Shown here piece by piece: positions 25,053-32,784 of a DNA stretch of 61,248 nt. The stretch is from the NCBI GenBank assembly GCA_903943975.1, contig CAJAQB010000017.1:1-61248 (forward strand). Direction: 5' to 3'. The translations under genes and the position numbers were made by a program. The notes below the pieces were generated by a model. It ran no database searches and had not been told where the DNA came from. It saw only the letters and a program-made list of their open reading frames with translations. This DNA is from Synechococcus lacustris. Its GTDB lineage: Bacteria; Cyanobacteriota; Cyanobacteriia; PCC-6307; Cyanobiaceae. The stretch's first letter is position 1. Each line of letters starts with the position of its first letter.

Positions 25053-26342
25053 GCGCCCGCCGCAATCGTCGGAGCGGAATCCTTGCTGCCGGCCTACTTT
25101 TTGCTTCTCTATGCGGTGCTCCGATCTTCGCCGCCGACACCACCCCCGATGATCTCGCGGGCCGGCAGGGGGCGACGCCCTGTGATGGTTCAGGCAGCAG
25201 GGTTGTGGAGCAGGCCGGTGTCCAGTGGATTCACCTCTGCACCTATACGCGGGATCGACTCAATCGCATCCTTACGGGTGAACGGGAAACCTACGGGCCC
25301 TGGGAGAAGAAGTTCCCTGGTAATTCCAGCTACGACGTTGATCTCTACAGGGTGATCTACCCCTCGGTGATTCCTGAAACGGGCAAGGCGACCATGGCTT
25401 CTGGTCTATTGGCTTTGCCCCACGGAGGCCAACGTGTACTGCCCTTTGTTTCCTATCAGCACGGCACAACCTTCGGCAGAAAGGAAGTTCCCAGCTTCCC
25501 TGAAAACTCCTACGAAACACGCCTGATCCTCGCCCGCTTTGCCAGCCATGGCTACGGCGTCATTGCAGCGGATTATTTCGGGCAGGGCATCTCTACTGAG
25601 CCCAATAGCTTTGTTGTCAAGGCCAGCACCCAGCAAGCCTGCCTGGATCTGCTCAAGGCTGTTCGCCTTATCCTTCCCCCCCCTCGGGCGTTCGATGGAC
25701 CAGTTGTTCCTCAGCGGTTGGTCCCAGGGAGGCTGGGCCACGATGGCGTTCCTGAATCGCCTTGAGGAGGAGGGGATTAAGGTCACTGCCGTCGCGACGG
25801 CCAGTGCCTTCAACGACCTGTTCGCCACGATCAACAATTGGATCCACGCCCCAGGGCCCAATGCAGCCGTTTGGCTGCCGGCAATTATTTCAAACCAGAT
25901 CTTTGCAAATTCGCGCTACTACAACATTCCAGACCTGCCCGGTCAGGCGATCCGACCACAGTATTTAGCTGCGGCGCGGCGATTTGCAGACTTTGAGATC
26001 GACTATGGGGAACTGAGCAAGATCATTCCAACTAAAGTTTCCGATTTCCTAACGCCAGAGTTCATAGCCATGAGTTCCCTTGGCAAGGGGAGCTACTGGG
26101 AGAGGGTTCAGGCCAATCAGGTGTATCGATGGCGCAGTGTTACTCCTCTCCGCAGCTACTACGGAGCGATGGATGAGGCCACGCCCCCCTACGTCGCCCA
26201 GTTACCAGTGGGCTGGCAGAAGGTGATGAACGGTGCAACAACTAGCGCAGTTCCTACCGGTGCCCATGCCGACCACCGCAAGACGTTCTTTGGGATGGTT
26301 TTTGAAAGCAAACCCTGGTTCGACAGCTTGCTCCGGCGCTGA
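25049..26342 (+). pseudogene. Frameshifted secreted alpha/beta hydrolase inserted in the transporter operon
   Basis: Two frames together encode one hydrolase of about 430 residues. Frame A (25049-25765) carries a signal peptide (ILAAGLLFASLCGAPIFA) and the N-terminal half, including YDVDLYRVIYPSVIPETG. Frame B continues with DQLFLSGWSQGG and runs to 26342. The shift falls at a run of eight C (25676-25683); with seven C the reading is continuous (LILPPLGRSMDQLFLSGWSQGG region). The Ser (GWSQGG), Asp (GAMDEATP) and His (ADHRKTF) of the triad are all kept, so the break is recent, a sequencing error, or a slippage switch. Related to the 27546-29813 protein. It overlaps livG by 4 bases. Confidence 0.8.
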
Positions 26343-26479
26343 GCCAACAGCCAAAGCTCAGCTGTTGCTGGAGCTGCTGGCCGAGAACCCCTACCAACAT
26401 CCAGCACCGGCTTGTTTATCAGCTGCTGGATGAGCAGCGGCTGGTGAAGGTGTTGCGGATGGGGAGCCATTACGATTGA
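26341..26479 (+). pseudogene. Relic of a RelE/YoeB-type toxin gene
   Basis: Two short frames in the gap before livF read as pieces of a Txe/YoeB-like ribonuclease toxin. AKAQLLLELLAENPYQHPAP matches the mid-domain helix and the NPxQxPxP turn. In another frame, NIQHRLVYQLLDEQRLVKVL plus RMGSHYD and a stop matches the C-terminal catalytic end (HRLVYxV...R...HY). The segment between (expected to hold the GxxSRRI strand) and the N-terminal third are missing. No antitoxin remnant is recognised. It is non-functional as it stands. Confidence 0.65.
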
Positions 26480-26516
26480 GTTATATAAAGGGGCTTGGGA
26501 AAATGACGGAGGCCCC

Positions 26517-27236
26517 ATGAGCCCACCGCTGCTGCGGCTCGAGCAACTGGGGGTGCGCTATGGCGCCCTCTGGGGGGTGCGGCAGCTGAGCCTGGAGGTG
26601 GGGGCCGGCGAATGTGTAGCCCTGCTCGGATCTAATGGGGCCGGCAAAAGCACCACATTGAGGGCCATCTCCCGCCTGGTGCCCGCCAGTGAAGGCCAGC
26701 TGTACTGGGGGGAACGCAGCCTCAGGGGCCTAAGCACCGAGGCCACCGTGCGCCTAGGCATTAGCCATTGTCCAGAGGGGCGGCGGGTGCTAGCCCAACA
26801 AACCGTGGTCGACAACCTGCAACTGGGGGCCTGGCTGCGGCGCGATCGCGCGGCCATCGCCGCAGATCTGGAGCGCTGCTACGGCCTATTCCCGCGGCTG
26901 GCGGAACGGCGCCAACAATTAGCCGGCAGCCTCAGCGGCGGCGAGCAGCAAATGCTGGCCATCGCCCGGGCCTTGATGGCCCGCCCCACCCTGCTACTGC
27001 TGGATGAACCCAGCCTGGGCCTGGCGCCCCTGCTGGTGGAGGAACTGATGCAAAGCCTGGCCCAGTTGCACCGGGAAGGGCTCAGCCTGCTGCTGGTGGA
27101 ACAGAACGTCTACGCGGCGCTCGCCATTGCCCAGCGGGGCTATGTGCTGGAGGCGGGACAGCTGGTGCTGGAGGGCAGCGCCTCAGAACTTCGCGGCAAC
27201 GAAGCCCTAAGAAAATCGTATCTAGGCAGTGAATAA
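26517..27236 (+). CDS. livF: Amino-acid ABC transporter ATPase (LivF/NatE type)
   Basis: A 239-residue ATPase of the LivF branch. Walker A is GSNGAGKSTTLRAISRL, the family loop ISHCPEGRRVLAQQTVVDNL is near residue 80, signature SLSGGEQQMLAIARAL, and Walker B LLLLDEPSLGLAPLLVEEL. It is separated from livG by 1.46 kb of inserted material. A GGAGG ribosome site ends 5 bases before the start. A TATATA box at about 26482 in the gap might provide an internal promoter, since the four upstream genes are otherwise tightly linked. Confidence 0.93.
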   Translation: MSPPLLRLEQLGVRYGALWGVRQLSLEVGAGECVALLGSNGAGKSTTLRAISRLVPASEGQLYWGERSLRGLSTEATVRLGISHCPEGRRVLAQQTVVDNLQLGAWLRRDRAAIAADLERCYGLFPRLAERRQQLAGSLSGGEQQMLAIARALMARPTLLLLDEPSLGLAPLLVEELMQSLAQLHREGLSLLLVEQNVYAALAIAQRGYVLEAGQLVLEGSASELRGNEALRKSYLGSE

Positions 27237-27545
27237 TCAATATTTAGGCGAAAACTATAGAAGGAAAGAATCATCAATAGTCACCCTAAAAGGCTAATCA
27301 CCCTAAAATATTGATCACCCTAAAAAGCCAATCGCAGGAAAGATCTAATCAGAGACAAGAACTAATCACAATAGAAAATCAATTGTCAGATGTCGATCGG
27401 GGAAATGTGCAAATTGACTATATTGATCACACATAAACTCGCTTCAATACCAAAGAACTTTGCAACCCTAAACAGATCATGCGCTGCCATAGGCGCTTCA
27501 TACTTCAGCGGGATCAAAACTTAAATGTTTATCAATTTGCCGAGG
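27237..27545. other. AT-rich gene-free stretch with short repeats
   Basis: 309 bases between livF and the large hydrolase gene (their 3' ends face each other). TCACCCTAAAA occurs three times near 27281, 27298 and 27315, with partly conserved flanks (AGGCTAA/AGCCAAT). No T-run hairpin, tRNA or credible small frame is visible. The composition is markedly AT-richer than the transporter operon. Confidence 0.6.
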
Positions 27546-29813
27546 CTAACTAGCCATAGACGCCTTCAAAATGATCAGCACCTGCAGCACTTTTAAAATA
27601 TTGGAATCCCAGCCCCTGGCGACGCCAAGCGCTAGGAAACAGAAAAACCACTGATCCCAACCTGATGCAAACATGGGCTGGCCTGCCGCCGGATCCTCCG
27701 GCTGATCGGGATAGACAAGCTTCCCATTAAACCAATCTAATGAATCGGCCATCATGCTTAAGAATGCCGCCCGATGGTTGGCGGAATCAACAACATTCAA
27801 GCTAATATTTTCTTTGCCAAAACCAATACTTTGTCGCTCAAAAAATGTAGTAGCCAACTTAGGACTCATTAGCTCATCCTGCCCGCCGTAAACCATCATT
27901 ACATCGCCAGATAGAGGGATATTTCCTGAACTTGCATCCCTCAATAACTGAGCATAGGCGGATTTAGCAAAAGCCGCCGGATCAGAGCTATATTTCTCCG
28001 GCAAGATCTTGCCGATTTGGTTCGGAAGATATTCCTCATCAATGAAGATGCCCTGCCTCTGTCCATCCTTATCATTGTCATTACTTTTTCTTAGCTCCTT
28101 ATACTCTCTAGTGTATAGCTTTCTGGCCGCTTCATAGTATTTACCAAGCACATCTTCTGCAATATAAGCTTTTTCATTATAGCCAGAAAGTGAAAATGCT
28201 GTGTAAACCAGTAAGTAGTTGAGCCAGTCAGCATCTGGTGTATTCCCGTCTGCTCCGTCCCGAGGGCTAAAGATGGCAGAATTCATCAACATTACCTGGT
28301 CCCATGGTCCTGCGGCTATCGCAGCGCCTTGAACCTTGATTTCTTTACTCTCCAGTTCTTCAAGAAATCCGGCAACCGTAACCCCCCCACCAGACCAACC
28401 AGCCAAAAACAAATCTGAACTGCTTTTACCAAGGGACTTAATTAAATCTAATGATTTAGAATAAAGATCAAAACTAGCCTGTTGATTACTCCTCTTAACC
28501 TGATAAGCATAATCTTCAGTAGAATTACCGAGGCCAAATTGATCGGCACTAATCACAGCATAACCTTGGCCTGCATAATGGGCAAATTTGAGACGGGTAG
28601 ACAATGCTTGGCCATATTCAGGATCTGTTGGCTTGTAACTAAAAGCCTGGGAAGCAGCATTTGCTTTGTAGAATGAAGTTTGATGCTCCCATGAAACCAC
28701 TGGCACTGATTTAGCGGTGGTTTTTGGGATTCCAGCAATTCCATAGGCAGTAACAAAACGATCCTGCTCAGGGATACTTGAGCGAAATGCAATTCGATAA
28801 AGATCTACATCATTAGCCGCTGGGGTAAACGGAGGGATCTTATAATCTCTAAGATAATCTTTAATATTACTTGGCTCAACTGGCTTGTTGGTGTCAATAA
28901 CAGCACCGCTTAAATACCATTCTTTCTCCTTTCCCATATTTTGATCAAGAGCTTCTCGCTTGATCGTTTCAAGATACTCGTAATGTGCACCCATTACAAC
29001 AACCCTGTTGCCATCCTCAATCAATGTTTTATTATAGTTTGATCCAAGCAACTCAATACTGTTCCCCAGTTGATCATTAATATTTACGCCTTCTGGTAAA
29101 TATATCACCTGTCCTGTCATTTTCCTGAAGCCAAGGTCATTTATCTCCATAGGCCCAGGCACTGTTGCAGCGAATATTAATGTTTTAGAACCTGATCCAG
29201 ATTTGTAGTTCAAATACCCAGGAGTGGCTCCAAGTTGCACGGGAACCAATGGCTCTCCGGTAACATGAACATCTTGGCCAAAATTCACCTCAAGCACAGC
29301 CTGGAGACTAATCTCGCTCGGTTGCAGCATCAAATTGCCATAGCTCACGATTTCCGGACCTTTGGCATCAATAAGAATTTTACTAGTATTTAAAGCTGGA
29401 ATTGTGTCGCTGGCAGAATTACCCCATATGTCGGTGATTGACGAGGAAAAATCAAAATCCCTGAGACCAGTAATCGAATCTACAACGCCGATACTAATAC
29501 CATCTAAATCCAGATCGCTAGGTGTAATATTTAATGCAAAATCTAATATATTTGTGCCTGACCCCGCCAGATATTCAGCATGGCGCATGCGATATCCAAT
29601 CTCAACCGGCAGTTGCGGAGTAGCCTGCCCTACAAAAACATTATCATTAAAATTTAGGGAAAAAATCAACTGCTCAGACCCTCCATGCACCCCGTCGCTT
29701 GGCAAAGCAATTGCCTTAACCCAGGGATTCAAATTGGCCATACTTCGATGCCGGACAAATTTAAATATTTTATCATAAAAACGCAGTGGACCGCCCCATC
29801 CGCTGACCAGCAT
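27546..29813 (-). CDS. 755-residue alpha/beta hydrolase with two N-terminal Ig-like repeats
   Basis: The N-terminal region (~25-260) holds two beta-rich repeats of the kind found in surface adhesin-like proteins. Each has LxFxxxFxxxVxVxGxPxLPVxxG, then YxSGSGTxxLxF, then a late DxxGN. Residues ~300-730 form an alpha/beta hydrolase: DVDLYRIAFRSSIPEQD, VISADQFGLGNS, nucleophile LFLAGWSGGG near 470, Asp in VYGGQDELM and His in NHRAAF. It shares order and wording with the broken hydrolase at 25049-26342. There is no signal peptide; the start may be ATG 29741. Base composition is much more AT-rich than neighbours, suggesting transfer. Substrate unknown; secretory-lipase-like at best. Confidence 0.8.
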   Translation of the reverse strand: MLVSGWGGPLRFYDKIFKFVRHRSMANLNPWVKAIALPSDGVHGGSEQLIFSLNFNDNVFVGQATPQLPVEIGYRMRHAEYLAGSGTNILDFALNITPSDLDLDGISIGVVDSITGLRDFDFSSSITDIWGNSASDTIPALNTSKILIDAKGPEIVSYGNLMLQPSEISLQAVLEVNFGQDVHVTGEPLVPVQLGATPGYLNYKSGSGSKTLIFAATVPGPMEINDLGFRKMTGQVIYLPEGVNINDQLGNSIELLGSNYNKTLIEDGNRVVVMGAHYEYLETIKREALDQNMGKEKEWYLSGAVIDTNKPVEPSNIKDYLRDYKIPPFTPAANDVDLYRIAFRSSIPEQDRFVTAYGIAGIPKTTAKSVPVVSWEHQTSFYKANAASQAFSYKPTDPEYGQALSTRLKFAHYAGQGYAVISADQFGLGNSTEDYAYQVKRSNQQASFDLYSKSLDLIKSLGKSSSDLFLAGWSGGGVTVAGFLEELESKEIKVQGAAIAAGPWDQVMLMNSAIFSPRDGADGNTPDADWLNYLLVYTAFSLSGYNEKAYIAEDVLGKYYEAARKLYTREYKELRKSNDNDKDGQRQGIFIDEEYLPNQIGKILPEKYSSDPAAFAKSAYAQLLRDASSGNIPLSGDVMMVYGGQDELMSPKLATTFFERQSIGFGKENISLNVVDSANHRAAFLSMMADSLDWFNGKLVYPDQPEDPAAGQPMFASGWDQWFFCFLALGVARGWDSNILKVLQVLIILKASMAS

Positions 29814-29966
29814 GAAGACTATTGAAAATATTGCTTCAGATATTGCTTCATGTAATACCTAAGGCATCACCCAAAGCATTACTTCAAACTAAAGCTGCCG
29901 GCAACATTGCCAACCTTGCCCTTGCTCCATCATCAACCACTGGAGCGAAGGCCATGCACCCAACCT

Positions 29967-30044
29967 TTGAGCCTGAGCATTAGGCCTAAAAGTTGAGCCT
30001 GAGCATTAGGCCTAAAAGTTGCGCCTGAGTAATGCAGTTACAAA
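29967..30044. repeat. 26-bp tandem direct repeat
   Basis: Two identical 26-base units (29967-29992 and 29993-30018), each beginning TTGAGCCTGAGCATTAGG, are followed by a third decayed unit to about 30044. Non-coding. Confidence 0.9.
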
Positions 30045-30168
30045 TTATCATTGGTGCCCTAGGTGAATCTTCTCCTTTAAGGAGCAGCTCAGCAACTCAA
30101 GAGCACATCCGCCCAGCAGACCGGAATCCTAAAAGCCAGCAGAGCAGAACCCTAAAAACCAGCCGAGC

Positions 30169-30206
30169 CTCTCTTGAATATGACCCTAGTCATATGACCC
30201 TGGTCA
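30169..30206. repeat. Second copy of the TGAC-N4-GTCA palindromic element
   Basis: CTCTCTTGAATATGAC (30169-30184) matches the left arm of the element at 13969 with one change. It is followed by TGACCCTAGTCA (30181-30192) and TGACCCTGGTCA (30195-30206), with the same 14-base spacing between the two 12-mers as in the first copy, then TTTTCAT. The first 12-mer is the exact reverse complement of the one at 13981. The right outer arm has decayed. Confidence 0.85.
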
Positions 30207-30284
30207 TTTTCATTAGGGTCAACTTTGCTGTCCATGCCCGGCGCCGCTGGTTCGAAAGCAAAAGCCCCCGCAGGGCTGGACTCC

Positions 30285-32045
30285 CTAGGGCCGTTCTGGC
30301 ACCGCCGCCCCCTCCGGTCGACGCGGATCGGCTACCCCAAGGCTGCCGCCAGCGGGCAGCAGTTCCACGCTGTTGGCCGAGCCCATCGCCGCCGTACGCA
30401 GCAGCTGATGGCCCCTAGCCTCCAGCAACCGTTGGGTATCTGGGCTGATCCCCTCCTCAAGGCTGAGCTGATCGGGCCAGAGCTGGCTATGCACCCGGGG
30501 GGCAAGCACCGCACTGGCCAGGTTGAGGCCATGCAAGATCCGGTTCAGCAACACCTGCAGCACGGTGGTAATGATGCGGCTGCCCCCCGGGCTGCCGGTG
30601 GCCAGCCAAGGACTGCCCTCGGCATTGAGCACAAGCGTGGGGGCCATCGAGCTCAAGGGCCGGCGGCCCGGCGCAATCGCATTGCGTTCCCCTTGCACTA
30701 GGCCATAGGCATTGGCCACCCCTGGTTTGGCGGTGAAATCGTCCATCTCGTTATTGAGCAGGAAGCCGGCCCCGGGCACGGCAATGCCATTGCCATAGGC
30801 GAAGTTGAGGGTGGTAGTAAGCGCCACCAACGACCCCTGGCGATCGGCCACCGACAGATGCGTTGTGTTGGTGCTGTTGCTGGGTAAAGGGGCTAACCCC
30901 GCCAGTTGGGCGCTGGGGGTATGGCGATCGGAGCGGATCAGGGGGCGCAAGCTCTCGGCATAGGCCTTACTGGTGAGCCGTTCCACCGGGATCGTCATCT
31001 GGTCGGGATCGCCGAGTTCGCTATTGCGGTCGCGGTAGGCCAGGTTCATGGCCTCCACCATGGTGTGAATGGTGGAGGCACTGTTGAGCCCCGCCAGGGC
31101 CAGGTCAAAGGGTTCCAACAGGTTCAGCAGCTGCACCAGGGTCACGCCACCGCTGCTGGGGGGTGGCATCGACAACACCGTGAGACCGCGGAAACTGCCC
31201 CGCACCGGCTCCACCCAGGGGGCGGTGTAGGCCGCCAAATCCTTTCGGTCGATCAGGCCACCGCCCTTGGCCATCAGGGCTTCGAGCTGTTGGGCCAAGC
31301 GTCCCCGGTAGAAACCAGCAGCCCCCTGGTGGCTAATCAGCCGCAGGGTTGCCCCCAGCTGCGGCTGCCGCAAGATCTCCCCAACGCGATAGAAGCGCAC
31401 TCCAGTGGATCCCCTGCCCCCGGGCGTCACCGGCGCTGAATCAATTCGGAAAAAGAGCCGTTTGGCGGTGGGATCACTCTGCAACTGCGGCGCAGCCTGC
31501 CGCAACGACGCCGCCAGCTCGGGATAAACCGGAAAACCGCGCTCCGCCAACTCGATGGCTGGGGTGAGCACCTCTTGACGGGAAAGGCGCCCAAAGCGCT
31601 CCTGGGCCGCCAACAAGCCAGCCACCGAACCAGGCACCGCTGTGCTCAAAAGGCTGCGGGTGGCCTTGGCGCGGTCCACATCCCCCGCCCCATTCAGAAA
31701 CATCTGCGCCGTGGCCCGGCGGGGGGCCCTTTCCCTGAAATTCAGGGCATAGGCCCGCCGCTGGGGCCCATGCCAAAACAACAGAAAGCCACCGCCCCCC
31801 AGGTTGCCGGCCTGGGGCAGGGTCACCCCCAGGGCAAAGGCCGTGGCCACCGCCGCATCGATTGCATTGCCCCCCCGCCGCAGGATTGCAGCCCCCACGC
31901 CACTGGCGAGGGCCTCCTGGCTAACCACCATCCCCGCGGAGGAGGCCACGGGCTGCACCCGTTGGCCCTGCTCCTGCAGGGGATTGGCCAGAACGGCCAG
32001 GCAAAGTAAAGCGGCTGAAACTGCCAACCCATGGGCTGCAACCAC
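30285..32045 (-). CDS. ggt: Gamma-glutamyltransferase
   Basis: A 586-residue N-terminal-nucleophile enzyme that hydrolyses glutathione and other gamma-glutamyl compounds in the periplasm. A signal peptide (LAVSAALLCLAVLANPL) precedes the conserved ASGVGAAILRRGGNAIDAAV and GNLGGGGFLLFWHG. The autoprocessing site and catalytic Thr lie in NTTHLSVADRQGSLVALTTT near residue 395. The substrate loop MAPTLVLNAEG and GSPGGSRIITTV follow. The start is GTG 32045; it overlaps by 15 bases, head to head, with the small secreted-protein gene. Confidence 0.93.
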   Translation of the reverse strand: MVAAHGLAVSAALLCLAVLANPLQEQGQRVQPVASSAGMVVSQEALASGVGAAILRRGGNAIDAAVATAFALGVTLPQAGNLGGGGFLLFWHGPQRRAYALNFRERAPRRATAQMFLNGAGDVDRAKATRSLLSTAVPGSVAGLLAAQERFGRLSRQEVLTPAIELAERGFPVYPELAASLRQAAPQLQSDPTAKRLFFRIDSAPVTPGGRGSTGVRFYRVGEILRQPQLGATLRLISHQGAAGFYRGRLAQQLEALMAKGGGLIDRKDLAAYTAPWVEPVRGSFRGLTVLSMPPPSSGGVTLVQLLNLLEPFDLALAGLNSASTIHTMVEAMNLAYRDRNSELGDPDQMTIPVERLTSKAYAESLRPLIRSDRHTPSAQLAGLAPLPSNSTNTTHLSVADRQGSLVALTTTLNFAYGNGIAVPGAGFLLNNEMDDFTAKPGVANAYGLVQGERNAIAPGRRPLSSMAPTLVLNAEGSPWLATGSPGGSRIITTVLQVLLNRILHGLNLASAVLAPRVHSQLWPDQLSLEEGISPDTQRLLEARGHQLLRTAAMGSANSVELLPAGGSLGVADPRRPEGAAVPERP

Positions 32046-32384
32046 GCCAGGCTGCCATTAGATCGATTCCGGCATCGATCAAGGCCCGGCCAGCGACTGG
32101 TTCTAGCCCTCGCCTTAGGGCTGGGGCTGACGGGCGCACCGCTGGCGGCCCAGCCCGGCGGCGGCGCCTTCCGCTCCGAGCAGCCCACGCCCCGCTGCTC
32201 CGATGAGGTCACCGCCCTGCTGCAAACCCGCCTCAACCGCACCCGCAAGGAACTAGAAACCGCCAACCCCAAAGCCAACGACTTCGAGCTGGAATCCCAG
32301 CAGATGAGCCTGGTGGTGAAAGAGGAATCGCTGAAGGCCCTGGCTAGCCGTAAATACAAGTGCGACCTGGAACTTCAGCGCTGA
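32031..32384 (+). CDS. Small secreted hypothetical protein
   Basis: 117 residues. A basic N terminus and hydrophobic LVLALALGLGLTGAPLAA give a signal peptide cleaved near Ala-Ala-Gln. The mature part is polar and helical (LLQTRLNRTRKELETANPKA) with two Cys, one at each end. No family is recognised. The start at 32031 lies inside the ggt 5' end; a slightly later start is possible. Confidence 0.55.
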   Translation: MGCNHARLPLDRFRHRSRPGQRLVLALALGLGLTGAPLAAQPGGGAFRSEQPTPRCSDEVTALLQTRLNRTRKELETANPKANDFELESQQMSLVVKEESLKALASRKYKCDLELQR

Positions 32385-32432
32385 ACGCCGCTCTCTCACT
32401 GGGTTCTGCCCCTTGCTAAGGCAGTGGTTGAG

Positions 32433-32681
32433 CTAACGGGCGGCGTAGTTGATCCCCTCCTGGGTTTGGATAATCGCCTGATCCACCAGGCCAATCGCCC
32501 GTTCCCGATGGCCGCCTTTATTCGGGGTGGCCAGCACCAGGGAGGCCCGGGCGTTGCGCAGGGCATTCAGGGCGTTGAGCATGTTGTCTTGCTGGGCTTG
32601 GGCCAGGGAGGCGCCGAGGATGCCAAGGCCAAGGCCGAGGCTGAGGCAAAGCAGCGGCAGGCGCGGAAAGCAGCGGCCCAT
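32433..32681 (-). CDS. Small secreted hypothetical protein
   Basis: 82 residues from ATG 32681. A signal peptide (LPLLCLSLGLGLGILGASLAQA) is followed by a short helical region with NALNALRNARASL and an acidic-basic helix ending INYAAR. An upstream in-frame start at 32786 would run into the neighbouring gene and destroys the signal peptide pattern, so I reject it. Function unknown. Confidence 0.6.
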   Translation of the reverse strand: MGRCFPRLPLLCLSLGLGLGILGASLAQAQQDNMLNALNALRNARASLVLATPNKGGHRERAIGLVDQAIIQTQEGINYAAR

Positions 32682-32784
32682 GGCGAAGGGAAAGCAAAGA
32701 CTCCCTTTTCTAATCAGCCTCGCTGGCTTCGTCAGAGCGCTTGAGGCGCCGCCAGGGCAAACTGGTCGCAAACAAGCGTTCCCC

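Larger units (their letters stand above)
29814..30284. other. Repeat-rich intergenic stretch
   Basis: 471 bases between the divergent end of the hydrolase gene and the ggt stop. It contains ATTGCTTCA repeated near 29829-29850, a 26-bp tandem repeat, a doubled AATCCTAAAAGCCAGCAGAG-like unit near 30126-30166, and the palindromic element at 30169-30206. No gene is seen. Confidence 0.7.

Noticed and set aside
13738-30284. A 16-kb island bounded by the two palindromic elements
   Set aside because: The interval contains core genes such as hemL and an amino-acid transporter; the copies are probably independent dispersed repeats.
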